Positions 18,457-27,562 of a DNA stretch of 64,000 bases are shown one piece after another (position 1 is the stretch's first letter; the number at the start of each line of letters is the position of its first letter). Position numbers and translations under genes: made by a program. The notes under the pieces were generated by a model, which saw nothing but the letters and a program-made list of their open reading frames with translations, searched no databases and was not told the DNA's origin. The stretch spans positions 1,426,001 to 1,490,000 of the forward strand of contig NZ_UHIP01000002.1 of NCBI RefSeq assembly GCF_900460245.1, read 5' to 3'. Source of the DNA: Vibrio fluvialis (GTDB taxonomy: Bacteria > Pseudomonadota > Gammaproteobacteria > Enterobacterales > Vibrionaceae).

Positions 18457-20118
18457 TTAGGCTTTAAATCGTGCAACTAATTGATAAAGCTCTTTTACTC
18501 TATGATCGAGGTTTTGACTTCCATCTCTATTGTCTTCGGCGAGTTTAGCTGAGCGTTCACTTTGCTCAGAGATAACAACAACTCGCTGCGATATCTCTTG
18601 TCCAACAACACTTTGCTGACTTGTTGCTGTCGCAATTAATGCATTCATATCTAAAATGTTCTGTACAGAATCTCGAATAAGCTGAAGTGCATCGGTTGCC
18701 GAGTTTGCTTGAGAAACAGTATCAACACTGCGCTTCTGACTACGCCCCATAACATCCACCGCATCATCTGAGGCCGCTTTTAACCTCTGGATCATATCGT
18801 GGATTTCTCCAGTGCTATCTTGTGTGCGGCTTGCTAGCTTGCGAACTTCGTCCGCAACAACGGCAAAGCCACGTCCTTGGTCACCTGCTCTCGCTGCCTC
18901 TATCGCAGCATTTAGCGCTAGAAGATTAGTTTGCTCTGCGATTTCCTGAATTACATCCAGTGATGAGGCGATGTTTTTTACATCTCCTTCTAATCTGGAT
19001 ATCACAATGCTGGCCTGCGCAATCTCTTCAGATAAGCCTGAAACAGAGTTCGCTGTTGCAACAACCACTTTATGCGCCACATTCACATTGTCGTCGGCTG
19101 TTCTTGCCGATTCAGCAGCCTGACTAGCATTATTTGAAATTTCTTCTGCTGTAGTTGTCATCTCAGTCATAGCCGTAGCGACTTGCTCTGTTTCTTTCTG
19201 CTGGCCAGATGAAAGTTGCGCTGATTCCGAAGCTCGTTGGTTCATAGCAACACTTTCTTCAACTACCTGTTGGCTTACTGTTCTAACCTGCTTGATGAGA
19301 ACTTGAAGGCTATCAACAAATGTATTGAAGTCCTTACTTAGGTTATTAAATTCAGGAGCCTTAAATGATTCCATACGAGCCGTTAAATCTGCATCTCCGC
19401 TGGCAAAAGAGCGAATAGAGTGACTAAAAAGCTCAAGTGGTCTCATAATGCTGCGATTCATGAAATAGGACATGACGATGACAATAAGAGTCACAACGGC
19501 ACTAATAGATATCAATGTCCATAAGCTTTCTTCTAGCCTATCTGTGGCTCTGTTATCCATATCAACTAACTGTTGTTCTACGTCATCGATATAAAAACCA
19601 GCACCAATGACAAGATCCCATTCTGGAAGATAAATCGAGTAACTCAATTTACCGATTGGAGTAGTGCTACCTGGCTTTGGAAAATAGTAAGTTGTGAATT
19701 TATCTTCTTTCGCATTGTTGATCAGTTCTTGAATGAAATTGTTTCCTCTTGCATCCTGCATAGAATAGAAATTCTCACCTATGCCGGTTTCACTCTGACC
19801 TAATAAAAGCCTGACACCTTTGGTGTCATAACCAAACAAGTACCCAGAACCATCAAATTTAATGTTTCGCAATAGCGAAATCACTTCTTCACGGGGTGCT
19901 TGTGCTTGCTTCAACGGTAACAAAACACTATCCGCAATTTCCAAATAGGAGCGAAGTTCTGTTTGCTTCATTTCAAGCATGCTCTTGTGGGCATTGGAAA
20001 TTTGATCGGCACTCATGCTTTTCGCTTCTGTCATTGCCTCAAACATCAAAGCAACAGACACAATAAGTACTGGCAGGAAGGATAAAATGTAAAGTCGATG
20101 TCTAATGCTCATATTCAT
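18457..20118 (-). CDS. Methyl-accepting chemotaxis protein with single Cache domain
   Basis: The protein has 553 residues. TM1 is at about 8-28 and a single Cache (sCache_2-type) periplasmic domain at about 35-185 ([41 protein letters not shown]). TM2 is at about 198-218 and HAMP at about 220-275. The MCP signalling domain carries the highly conserved hairpin tip region [20 protein letters not shown], then [15 protein letters not shown]. It senses a small periplasmic ligand, typically organic acids for this Cache type, and feeds CheA/CheW. No che genes are nearby, which is normal for Vibrio chemoreceptors. Confidence 0.93.
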   Translation of the reverse strand: MNMSIRHRLYILSFLPVLIVSVALMFEAMTEAKSMSADQISNAHKSMLEMKQTELRSYLEIADSVLLPLKQAQAPREEVISLLRNIKFDGSGYLFGYDTKGVRLLLGQSETGIGENFYSMQDARGNNFIQELINNAKEDKFTTYYFPKPGSTTPIGKLSYSIYLPEWDLVIGAGFYIDDVEQQLVDMDNRATDRLEESLWTLISISAVVTLIVIVMSYFMNRSIMRPLELFSHSIRSFASGDADLTARMESFKAPEFNNLSKDFNTFVDSLQVLIKQVRTVSQQVVEESVAMNQRASESAQLSSGQQKETEQVATAMTEMTTTAEEISNNASQAAESARTADDNVNVAHKVVVATANSVSGLSEEIAQASIVISRLEGDVKNIASSLDVIQEIAEQTNLLALNAAIEAARAGDQGRGFAVVADEVRKLASRTQDSTGEIHDMIQRLKAASDDAVDVMGRSQKRSVDTVSQANSATDALQLIRDSVQNILDMNALIATATSQQSVVGQEISQRVVVISEQSERSAKLAEDNRDGSQNLDHRVKELYQLVARFKA

Positions 20119-20750
20119 GGCTAGTCCCTTAAATCTTAGATTTTTTGTTTATGTTAAATGAAAAGCCGACGGACATCAGTGGAGAAAATTGTTTTTTTTT
20201 AGATACTCCCCCATTCAAACCATATCACTGGTTTTTCCTATCACAAATCCGATTAGAATGCATAAAGTAACCAAATGTAAAAACCTTTAACTAAAATGGC
20301 TTTGGTAGGGCTTCAATATCCCATTTGTTGTTGATAATTTGTCATCAGTAGATGTATTAAATCAATATCTCTAGCATCAACACTTTCTTGAGGATATCCT
20401 AATACCCCCCTCATTAGCTAAATCTATGATTAAAATGTTCAAGTTGTTAATGTCTCAGAAAGTATTTAGATGATACCAGACTATGCAGTGCGACATAATG
20501 ACCGAGAAATTCAAGCAAACATACACACATGTAGATAGAGCTTTGAATGCAATCGATATACTAGATTCGTTAACTTGTAAACACGATGGGCCTCTGTACA
20601 AGAAGATAAGCGAGTTTTCATTCCTGTACTACCTCATCTGTTACTGTTTCTCACGTTAAACATCAAGAAAACTGATCCCATCGGAAGGAATAAAATAATT
20701 GCTTAGGAATGTATTAGTTTTGTAGTCGTCCAGTTCAACTATCTGATAGG
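20119..20750. other. Long intergenic region, no convincing gene
   Basis: About 630 AT-rich bases separate the MCP from the next minus-strand gene. The part next to the MCP has a T8 run and would hold its promoter. Around 20480-20660 there is one 58-codon plus-strand frame, listed separately at low confidence. No RNA gene or clear hairpin was recognised. Confidence 0.5.
20483..20659 (+). CDS. Possible 58-residue small protein
   Basis: An ATG-to-TAA frame of 58 codons begins MQCDIMTEKFKQTYTHVDRA and ends in a short hydrophobic/aromatic stretch (FSFLYYLICYCFSR). No good ribosome binding site is visible and no family is recognised. It could be a small membrane-associated peptide or a chance frame. 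Confidence 0.2.
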   Translation: MQCDIMTEKFKQTYTHVDRALNAIDILDSLTCKHDGPLYKKISEFSFLYYLICYCFSR

Positions 20751-21020
20751 TCATATTCTCTTTTCTATATCTACGATTAATGCATCAGCAATATGCTCAG
20801 CCGTAAACGCGAAGATATTCAGCTCTGACGTTGCCAGCATCCCTTCAACCGGTCGCTCGAGATGAAAAACCATATCCCAGTATTGATAGTCAATCCAAAG
20901 CTTGAGCCAATCATTCGTCAACTGTAAGCGAGCGCAGACCGGCTTATCGTCACTGAGACGAGTCTGCATATCGTCAATCGTCGCGATGATGAACTGTCTG
21001 GTATCGTCACAAATGAGCAT
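20751..21020 (-). CDS. Hypothetical protein (89 aa)
   Basis: I do not recognise this family. The start ATG at 21020 is preferred because GGAGAAAG lies just upstream; a GTG at 21023 is one codon earlier. The protein is mixed alpha/beta and acidic, with a tryptophan-rich central strand (TNDWLKLWIDYQYWDMVFHLERP). It has no signal peptide and no membrane segment. The composition is that of a real soluble protein. It lies in a run of small orphan genes around the broken EAL-CBS gene. Confidence 0.6.
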   Translation of the reverse strand: MLICDDTRQFIIATIDDMQTRLSDDKPVCARLQLTNDWLKLWIDYQYWDMVFHLERPVEGMLATSELNIFAFTAEHIADALIVDIEKRI

Positions 21021-21162
21021 CACACTCTTTCTCCATTCTAAATCGTGAGTGGTAGAAAAAGAGTAGTCAACGAACCGAAGAATTGCTTATGGCCTGTGAG
21101 GGCCTATTTGCTCAACGTTATTTTTAACACTCCTCAGGTGGAGTTCTCATTTAGGAGAGCGG

Positions 21163-21378
21163 CTATGTGGCAGGTTCACTGCTATCGGCGTTTCTGCAAA
21201 GTACGCAGTACTGCGAATCACCATACAATCGACGCGCAAACACCAAGGCCATCGTCCCTGATGGGAATACGCCCAAATAGATTCGGCTTTCAACTTTCGC
21301 CTGCAGAGCGCAGCCCAATCGGTGAACCTCATGGTGCCCTTGCGAATTCACACATTTATTTACGTAATATCGATTCAT
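21163..21378 (-). CDS. Small HEVH-motif cysteine protein
   Basis: The 71-residue product (ATG 21378, with GGAAG upstream) begins MNRYYVNKCVNSQGHHEVHR and continues with LGC, IYLGVFPSGTMALVFAR and a CVLC pair. This matches a widespread family of tiny proteins with the pattern YVNxxxQxxGxHEVHxxxC...YLGxFxxCxxAVxxAxxxY...CxxC, often found in accessory DNA. The His and Cys residues suggest metal binding, but no function is established. The usual C-terminal CHTS tail is replaced here by NADSSEPAT, so the end may have diverged. It overlaps no stronger gene. Confidence 0.6.
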   Translation of the reverse strand: MNRYYVNKCVNSQGHHEVHRLGCALQAKVESRIYLGVFPSGTMALVFARRLYGDSQYCVLCRNADSSEPAT

Positions 21379-21414
21379 CCCTGACTTCCAGCACAACGCA
21401 AACGAAAGACAACG

Positions 21415-23159
21415 CTACAATTTTAGCCGCTTTAAGAGATAGTGTGTAATGTCCGTTTCCGTCACCAAGCCTTTATAGCGATTATCGGTGACCAAGACGA
21501 TGGGCAGAGAAAGCGCGCTCTCTTTGAGTAACGGGAGCACATCTGTAAGCAGTGCCTGTGCGTCCATGATGGTCAACTGCGTGTTCATCATACTGGCGAC
21601 CGGCTTATTCCAGATGCCCGCTTCTTTCATGGTTTCATGTTCAGTTCCCATGGCCGGAGTCAGATGAAGATTGAGCTGAGCTTTGTCCACCAATCCGACA
21701 CATTCCCCTTTGTTGATAACGGGGATCACATTAATGGCGTCGGGTTTTAAGTATTCGTTAGCCAGGATGAGCGGCTCACCGGGGTCTAAACGAGGCAGGC
21801 TTTTGCTGGCAATATTGAGTAAGGTGATGGCTTCTTCATCCGCATCCGAGCTATCCGTCAGGCCATCGGCATGCAGTTGTCGAAGTATTGTCTCAAGCTG
21901 TTTCTCTGCCTCCTGCAGGTCGCCATAATCAACCGGCTTAGCAAACAGGTACCCTTGCATATAGTCCACCCCCAGGTAAGACAGCAAACGGGCTTCGTCC
22001 GGCGTTTCGATACCTTCAGCAATCACCTCAACGTTCAGGCGGTGGCATAGTCTGACCAACAGCTTAATGACCTGGTAGTATTCCCCCCGCTCATGGCTGC
22101 GTTCAATCAGCTCGCGGCTGACTCTGAGGTACTGAAATTGCCCCTGGCTCAATAAGTCAGCCAGTCGGAATCCCTCGGACAAGTCGTCCAGCGCAAACTG
22201 TACGCCCCGCTGACGAAACTCCGGGAGTAGCGTTGAGACATCGAGCGTGCCGCTGGGCTTTTGACTTCATTCATGTCGATGACAATGTGCCGTGGCTCGA
22301 CTTGCTCCTGCTTCGCAAGCAGTACCATGCATTCCAGAACTTCGGACAAACTCTGTTGGGTATTCGGTGAAAGGTTGAGATTCAGGAAACGGCCGGACTT
22401 TTTCAGCCACGGCGCGCACTGGGAAAACGCGTTCTGGTAAGTCAGTAAATCCAACTCTGAGATGAGATTTAAATCCTCAGCCAGCCCAATCAGTTCCGTG
22501 GTTGTTGCGTTAAGCGCCGCGTCCAGGTTAAAACGGCACAGCGCCTCATAACCTGCCACCGCCCAGTCCTGACAACGTATGATGGGCTGATACTGAACGC
22601 CTATCGCGCCTTTCTCGATGGCATCTCGTACAAGGTCCTCTAACAGCACGTAACGCTTAATCGTCAGTTGCAAATCGGTATCGTAGAACTGAATACGGCT
22701 TTTGTGTCCGGCTTGCTGAGCCAATGTCGCCTGAGAGGCATGCACGACGGCCCTTTTCATGGAATGGGTGTCCTTCCCCAACACCGACACACCGACTTTC
22801 CCGGAAATTAAAAACCGATACATGCGCTCATCGGCCTGCTTCACTTCAGAAAAGAAATGACGAATGCTGAAATGAATCGCGCGGGCCTGGTTCTGGCTAA
22901 TGCATATCGGTTCGCACACGTAGACCAACAGGAAACTCTGATTCAGATTCCCGACCACCTGAGCACTTTTCACGGTTTGCATGACTTTGTGGAAAACGTC
23001 AAACGCTCTGGGATCCAGACTGGCGGGCTTGATGGCAAGCACCAGCGAGATGTTCTGATATCGTGCGGTGTGCATTTTGGACTCCGCCGCCGAGATAAAG
23101 GCAGCCTGGCCCATGGTGCGTGACGATTCGGATTGAGTTGACGTTGATACGGGGGCCAT
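21415..23159 (-). pseudogene. GGDEF-like/EAL/CBS protein broken by a frameshift
   Basis: Two overlapping minus-strand frames encode one protein. The first (23159 to about 22260; GGAG Shine-Dalgarno upstream) has a degenerate GGDEF-like region and the first half of an EAL domain (QYQPII, YEALCRF, FLNLNLSPNT, IVIDMNE). The second (about 22262 to 21415) resumes EAL (QFALDDLSEGF, EVIAEGIETPDEA, DYMQGYLFAKPVD) and ends in a CBS pair (VIPVINKGECVGLVDKAQ, LPIVLVTDNRYKGLVTETDITHYL). The switch lies near 22255-22270, right after the codons for VIDMNE, and is consistent with one missing base. It is either a true pseudogene or a sequencing error. DDLSEG replaces DDFGAG, so catalysis was doubtful even when intact; it may have acted as a sensor. 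Confidence 0.85.
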
Positions 23160-23181
23160 CAGTGACTCCTTCGTTCTGCTC

Positions 23182-23394
23182 TCAGCCGCAAACTTCCATC
23201 GCGAGCTGGTGACGTAAAATTCGGACTTGTCGCTCTGCCGAGAGTTTCAAACTCCACGCCAGTTCGTACACTTCCTGAGAAACCTGACCTTGAAGATAAC
23301 GGTGCTGCGTATGGTTATAGCTGGCTTCGAGCAGTGCCAGGCGTTCGCAGGCAGCATGGTATCGGTCCCAACTGTCAGCATGGCTGTGCATCAT
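23182..23394 (-). CDS. Hypothetical small helical protein (70 aa)
   Basis: No family is recognised. The start is supported by AGAGGTGAACC directly upstream of ATG 23394. The product is largely helical (CERLALLEASYNHTQHRYLQGQVSQEVYELAW) with a C-terminal Cys. It ends 22 bases before the EAL-CBS gene on the same strand, so the two are likely cotranscribed and it may be an accessory partner. Confidence 0.6.
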   Translation of the reverse strand: MMHSHADSWDRYHAACERLALLEASYNHTQHRYLQGQVSQEVYELAWSLKLSAERQVRILRHQLAMEVCG

Positions 23395-23512
23395 GGTTCA
23401 CCTCTTACATCCATGTCGGTCGTGAGTGGTTATGCATGACTGTAAACGAACGGCATTCTGTTCGTAAATCAATTTTGGAAGAATGGCGAGAGAACTGTGC
23501 GCTTGGTCATTG

Positions 23513-23538
23513 AAAAAAAGAGCCGCCAAACGGCGGCT
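23513..23538 (-). terminator. Intrinsic terminator of the 23.7-23.95 kb gene
   Basis: AGCCGCC (23521-23527) and GGCGGCT (23532-23538) form a GC-rich stem with a four-base loop, followed on the minus strand by a run of seven T. It ends transcription from the minus-strand small gene upstream. Confidence 0.85.
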
Positions 23539-23706
23539 GCTTTGAGGTTTTATCAATCGTGGTAGTGAATAGAGGTTGGGTAGGGCCTCTATTCCCTCAG
23601 TATAGGCAAACGTGCATGACACGATGAACGGAGATGCGGAAATGTGACTCATGTCCTAATGACTCTGGTGATACAAACCGCGCGGAACATGGGTTCGTTA
23701 ATTGGT

Positions 23707-23955
23707 TCAACGGCGATAGTACCAACTTAAGTTGCAGTCAGGATTAAATTGGCAGCCTTGCCACACCGCATCGCACCTTTGAGTCAGTTCGCGCAACAAC
23801 CGATTCGCGCCGGACAGGCTAACGCTCCCGGACATCCCACAAAGCTGGCATTGCTGGATAAAGTCTCTCGTGCAAAAAGCCGCGGGATACCGAGTGTCAG
23901 GCGCAACCAGCGCCTGAATAACCAGCAGCGCTTCATGGTAGACTCTTTCTTTCAT
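23707..23955 (-). CDS. Hypothetical cysteine-containing protein (82 aa)
   Basis: No family is recognised. ATG 23955 is chosen because GAGAG lies upstream; a GTG at 23982 would add 9 residues. The product has an N-terminal helix (KERVYHEALLVIQALV), then FCTRDFIQQCQLCGMSGS with three Cys, a helical SGANRLLRELTQRC stretch and CQFNPDC. Its clustered cysteines suggest metal binding, or a small HTH-like fold. A strong terminator lies downstream. Confidence 0.55.
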   Translation of the reverse strand: MKERVYHEALLVIQALVAPDTRYPAAFCTRDFIQQCQLCGMSGSVSLSGANRLLRELTQRCDAVWQGCQFNPDCNLSWYYRR

Positions 23956-24156
23956 CTCAAATCTCTCACATTGCATGAGCACTTTTTAAAAACCCACCGC
24001 AACGTTGGCCGTAATACTGAGGTGGACAATAGAGGCAGGATACCCACTTAAGGGTAGTTCGAGAGGACCTACTTGTCAGTTTTACAATCATGGCGTTGAT
24101 TATTCTGCAACTTTGTTTTAGTACAGGACATTCACTGAACAACCCCAGAGAAGCGC

Positions 24157-24420
24157 ATGATTGTTAACTTTTATGAAGTGGCGCCCGATGGCTCGCTATC
24201 TATCCGAAATCGAATTACGTCTGTCGACAATACCACTCCGCTATTGCCGAAACTGGATGAAACGGTTTTCTTCAAGGCACCCAGCGCTGGGTGTTATCGG
24301 GTGGCCAATATCGTCCATATTGTCGAACAACCCTCAGATGAGCCCACTTTTGCTCGACTCTCGGAAGTCGATGTTCATTTGGTGAAAATTGAAGATATTT
24401 CACCAGACTATGCGATTTAG
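24157..24420 (+). CDS. Hypothetical protein (87 aa)
   Basis: No family is recognised. The product starts MIVNFYEVAPDGSLSIRNR and is predicted to be mostly beta strand, with no signal peptide or membrane segment. Residues such as FFKAPSAGCYRVANIVHIVEQ read like a small barrel, perhaps a PilZ-like or SH3-like fold, but no diagnostic motif is present. It is on the plus strand, apparently as a single gene between minus-strand genes. Confidence 0.5.
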   Translation: MIVNFYEVAPDGSLSIRNRITSVDNTTPLLPKLDETVFFKAPSAGCYRVANIVHIVEQPSDEPTFARLSEVDVHLVKIEDISPDYAI

Positions 24421-24447
24421 CCTGAAGACGTTTTTGCGCCTTTAGCG

Positions 24448-25029
24448 TCAACCTCTCAAAGGATGCAGCAACAGATGAAGCTGCTGAGTGTCAGCGTTCC
24501 ATTCCTTGGTTTCCGCAATAAAGCCACCATGTTCATTCACCACAGACTCAAGTCGGTGCGCTTGGTCCGATTGAAGCAACATCGACAGCGGTGCCACTTG
24601 CTGCTTGTGGTCGTTGAAGCCGTGTTGGATTTGCTCTTCCAGCATATAGAGGATGTCCGGACTCGGTTCTTGTCCTTCAAGAAAGACTTCGGACTCTACT
24701 CCCAACCTCTCATTCAGATACAACAATAAAGCATGCAACTTAGCCATATCGGTCGTGTTCGCCATAGTCATGCTGTCATGTAGGCTTAAAAGCTTGGCTT
24801 CTAAATTCCCGTTAGAGCTGCGCCCTAACTGAATCATGGCTTTGATGTCCTTTTTGAACTGATGACCGTGCCGCGCGTTCAACTTGTGCTTGAGATAACG
24901 AACCAATATGTCGTTTCGCTTTGAGACAGGCACAAACCGAGGTGTCGCGGAGACTTCCATAAAAAGATGAAGCAATGCATGGCACACTAACGCTGCCAGT
25001 TGTGAGTAGTAATCGCTATCGTGTTTCAT
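24448..25029 (-). CDS. Hypothetical protein (193 aa)
   Basis: No family is recognised. The protein is largely alpha-helical (YSQLAALVCHALLHLFMEV, KHKLNARHGHQFKKDIKAMIQ, LLYLNERLGVESEVFLEGQ, DILYMLEEQIQHGFNDH), with no signal peptide or transmembrane helix. It converges on the 24157-24420 gene. Length and codon pattern support a real coding region. Its place between c-di-GMP signalling genes hints at a signalling or surface-related role, but nothing in the sequence proves it. Confidence 0.6.
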   Translation of the reverse strand: MKHDSDYYSQLAALVCHALLHLFMEVSATPRFVPVSKRNDILVRYLKHKLNARHGHQFKKDIKAMIQLGRSSNGNLEAKLLSLHDSMTMANTTDMAKLHALLLYLNERLGVESEVFLEGQEPSPDILYMLEEQIQHGFNDHKQQVAPLSMLLQSDQAHRLESVVNEHGGFIAETKEWNADTQQLHLLLHPLRG

Positions 25030-25227
25030 ACGCGTTCGTAAGAGCCAAAGAAGCCCTCATTTAACCCCCTTTTACTCGCAATAACAATGCACCATGCCGC
25101 TGGCTTTCAGACCGCGTGACGTGACGGCTGCTCTCACTCTTTGTCCTGAAGCTGATAAGCATAATGTGGCGTATTGTTATTTCTAATACTAAAGTTAAGG
25201 TATACAGCGACTATGTGAAGATTCGCG

Positions 25228-25461
25228 ATGAACACAAAGAATCAGTTGGCCCCGACCTTCAGCCTCGATGGTCTTCAGTACCATTTCTCTCTGAGGGGTG
25301 AAACCATACTCTCCATCGACAGCAACGCTATCAGTTACGAGCAAGCGGAAGACATCTACATTGCTCTTCTTAAAGCCATGGAGATATCGTTAACGCAGTA
25401 TTGTCCTAATTTGGACCGCGCCTTTCAAAGGGAGTGTCGGGCGAGTTTAACGTGCGATTAA
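25228..25461 (+). CDS. Hypothetical protein (77 aa)
   Basis: No family is recognised. The product reads MNTKNQLAPTFSLDGLQYHF and onward as a short beta-alpha domain with a helix AEDIYIALLKAMEIS and two Cys near the C-terminus. It is on the same strand as, and 170 bases upstream of, the VpsT-like regulator gene, so it could share a regulatory context. The start has no strong ribosome binding site. Confidence 0.45.
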   Translation: MNTKNQLAPTFSLDGLQYHFSLRGETILSIDSNAISYEQAEDIYIALLKAMEISLTQYCPNLDRAFQRECRASLTCD

Positions 25462-25630
25462 GGCCGTGAATGCCATAACCAGGCGATGACAACACGGACG
25501 CCCCCTCTTTCCATGGGTGAGTGTTTTATTGCTACGTTGACGGTTATCACAATTCGCCACATCCCTCTTGAGACACAAAATCATCGCGGTAGAGTAATAG
25601 ACAACGTATTGCCTATATCGAAAGGTACCC

Positions 25631-26311
25631 ATGAACTATCCAGGCATCCAGAACGCCCTGCTTTTTTCAGAAGAAAGCCTTACGTCGACCATGCTCAAAG
25701 AAACTCTGGGGCGAAACCTTCCTTTGTCGGTTGAATTACAACGTTTCAGCCAGTTGAGCATCGAGAAAAGTACCTGCGCAAAATACATTTTTATTGATTT
25801 TGCCCACATTACGGATGAGTTCGAGAACAACTACTACAACATCAAATATCAGATAGGCTTACACGCCAAAGAAATACTGATTAACTGCCCGAGAGACATC
25901 AGCGTGGCGTACTTATTCAAGTGGCCCAATTTGTATGGGGTGTTTTATGCCGATGACTATATTGACAAGATTTTGCAAGGCACCCATAAAATCATGCAAG
26001 GTGAAATGTGGCTGTCCAGGCAACTCTCTCAGGACTATATCCTACATTTTCGCAGCAATATCCCTGTGCTCTCCAGCCGAATGCTAGGTGCCGTGCTGAC
26101 CAAACGTGAGCATGAGGTCGTTAAATTATTAGTGAAAGGACAAACGAACCCTGAAATCGCTGAGCATTTTGGCGTAAGTCTGAATACCGTAAAATCCCAT
26201 CTGCATAATCTCTTCAAAAAAATCAACGCGAAGAACCGGGTTCAGGCCGTCATTTGGGCAAAAGATAGCCTGGGTTTAGACGCAAAACCAAACGACATAA
26301 AAGCCGAATAA
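25631..26311 (+). CDS. VpsT/CsgD-type LuxR-family regulator, likely c-di-GMP-responsive
   Basis: The protein has 226 residues. The N-terminal atypical receiver domain (about 5-130) has FIDFAH where a classical phospho-acceptor would be. A WLSR motif follows at 127-130. In VpsT, W[F/L/M][T/S]R binds c-di-GMP and drives dimerisation. The C-terminal LuxR HTH (about 150-215: LTKREHEVVKLLVKGQTNPEIAEHFGVSLNTVKSHLHNLFKKI) binds DNA. Such regulators switch on biofilm matrix or curli genes. Several c-di-GMP enzymes lie within 25 kb. No matrix genes are in the window, so its targets are elsewhere. It may be a VpsT orthologue or a paralogue. Confidence 0.88.
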   Translation: MNYPGIQNALLFSEESLTSTMLKETLGRNLPLSVELQRFSQLSIEKSTCAKYIFIDFAHITDEFENNYYNIKYQIGLHAKEILINCPRDISVAYLFKWPNLYGVFYADDYIDKILQGTHKIMQGEMWLSRQLSQDYILHFRSNIPVLSSRMLGAVLTKREHEVVKLLVKGQTNPEIAEHFGVSLNTVKSHLHNLFKKINAKNRVQAVIWAKDSLGLDAKPNDIKAE

Positions 26312-26518
26312 GTGTTCAATGTTCCTTAAAGATAAGTGCTGTTTATCGCATTCACCCACTGTGTGCCATTCCTTATATTTTTTTGTTTAATAAAACACAC
26401 CAGTATTTAACCAACCAAAATATAAAAAATTTAATGATTTTTTTGCAATTTTTAACTCTTTAGGGCAACTGAAATTTGTATGTTTATTGTTGATAATATC
26501 TTCTCGAGAGGTAATCTT

Positions 26519-26794
26519 ATGAGAAAAAAACCAGACAGAATAACAGCGATGCAGCAGATAATTGACGCTGTTAAAGATGAGTTCCCCCTATACAATGAGG
26601 ATACATTTAAATGTGGCACAGACAATAGTTGTATCGGTTGTCCTAAAAAGTTAATGGAGCTTGTCGATTCAGAATTATCATATTGGCAGCACCAGTTGAA
26701 CCGAGGAATTTCGCCTACATTTGACGAAATATATTCACTTGGAAAAATGTGTAAAAATGTAAGACGTGCTCTTATCCGAAACAAACGAATATAG
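26519..26794 (+). CDS. Hypothetical Cys-motif protein (91 aa)
   Basis: No family is recognised. ATG 26519 is chosen because GAGAGG sits 7 bases upstream; the open frame extends to 26480. The product is basic at both ends and has FKCGTDNSCIGCPKKLMELV, a Cys-x6-Cys-x2-Cys-Pro cluster suited to zinc or an iron-sulfur centre, followed by helices (ELSYWQHQLNRG, LGKMCKNVRRALI). It is AT-rich compared with the genes to its left and opens the AT-rich block that contains the nar genes. It might be a small regulator or metal-binding adaptor. Confidence 0.55.
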   Translation: MRKKPDRITAMQQIIDAVKDEFPLYNEDTFKCGTDNSCIGCPKKLMELVDSELSYWQHQLNRGISPTFDEIYSLGKMCKNVRRALIRNKRI

Positions 26795-27009
26795 AGTTAT
26801 TGTTTATAATTTCTGAGATATTTGATTTTATTTTTTAGGTATATATGAGTAACAAGCCTGTCTCTTCATATGGGTAGGCTGTTGCCATGCCTCAAAAATT
26901 TCCTTGTCCGTAATTTTTCCTCTGAAAAACCGCCTATATTTCCCACACGTTTCCATTCGCACTCTCTCATAAAATATATTTTAAATTATAACCTTTAAAT
27001 ATTAAAGAA

Positions 27010-27456
27010 CTAATAAATAATATGAACTTTATTTTTCCCATGTCTTTCTATATCATTAATAAATTTATCCATCCTATCAAAACAGTATACTCTCAACTTA
27101 CTTTTGTAAGGAAATAGAACAATACTTATAATCTTTCTTTTGGACTTATAAATTTTAATTCTTGATAAATCAGCCCATGGAAACTTAAAAACTTTATTTC
27201 TTACTCGATAAACCACTCCATTTTTGTCTATGACAAGAACAGTGTTTTTTAAAAAGTAAACATTTATTACAGCAATAACAACCGCAATCAAAAATACAAT
27301 AATGGAAAATATTTTAACTTGATAAATTAATTCTTCACTCATGTCAAGGTTAGCGAATTGTGAAGTTAGATAAATCAAAAAAGGCCAGAAAAATGCGATA
27401 AAAAATGACTCTAATATTTTATGTAAAATGTATTTTCTTGAAACATGGTAAACCAT
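27010..27456 (-). CDS. Hypothetical two-helix membrane protein with PH-like tail
   Basis: The product has 148 residues. Two hydrophobic helices (about 14-34 ILESFFIAFFWPFLIYLTS and about 48-70 FSIIVFLIAVVIAVINVYFL) are followed by a cytoplasmic beta-rich domain (VLVIDKNGVVYRVRNKVFKFPWADLSRIKIY) typical of bacterial PH-like/YdbT-like small membrane proteins. No function is established. It is strongly AT-rich and basic. It lies just past the narI end, beyond a hairpin, and is probably not part of the nar operon. Confidence 0.6.
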   Translation of the reverse strand: MVYHVSRKYILHKILESFFIAFFWPFLIYLTSQFANLDMSEELIYQVKIFSIIVFLIAVVIAVINVYFLKNTVLVIDKNGVVYRVRNKVFKFPWADLSRIKIYKSKRKIISIVLFPYKSKLRVYCFDRMDKFINDIERHGKNKVHIIY

Positions 27457-27514
27457 ATATCTTCCTTTAACTTTAAATCCATAATAAAATTACTTTAAAA
27501 TACGTTACAGAACA

Positions 27515-27550
27515 AAGTGAGCACTTAATAAAGGCATGCAGTACTCACTT
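27515..27550 (-). terminator. Hairpin after narI
   Basis: AAGTGAGCAC (27515-27524) pairs with GTACTCACTT (27541-27550) with one G-T pair around a 16-base loop, just past the narI stop. The T-run is short. It is the likely end of the narGHJI transcript. Confidence 0.6.
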
Positions 27551-27562
27551 CGCTTACTAGTA

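Noticed and set aside
20483..20659. 58-codon frame as a firm small-protein gene
   Set aside because: Kept only as a low-confidence feature: no ribosome binding site, no recognised motif, AT-rich intergenic location.
21045..21162. Possible integron attC site near the HEVH-type gene
   Set aside because: AACGTTA-like core is present by chance, but the required paired R and L boxes and imperfect palindrome are missing.
23398..23652. 84-codon minus-strand frame
   Set aside because: It runs through a strong intrinsic terminator (23513-23538), lacks a ribosome binding site, and its composition is not protein-like.
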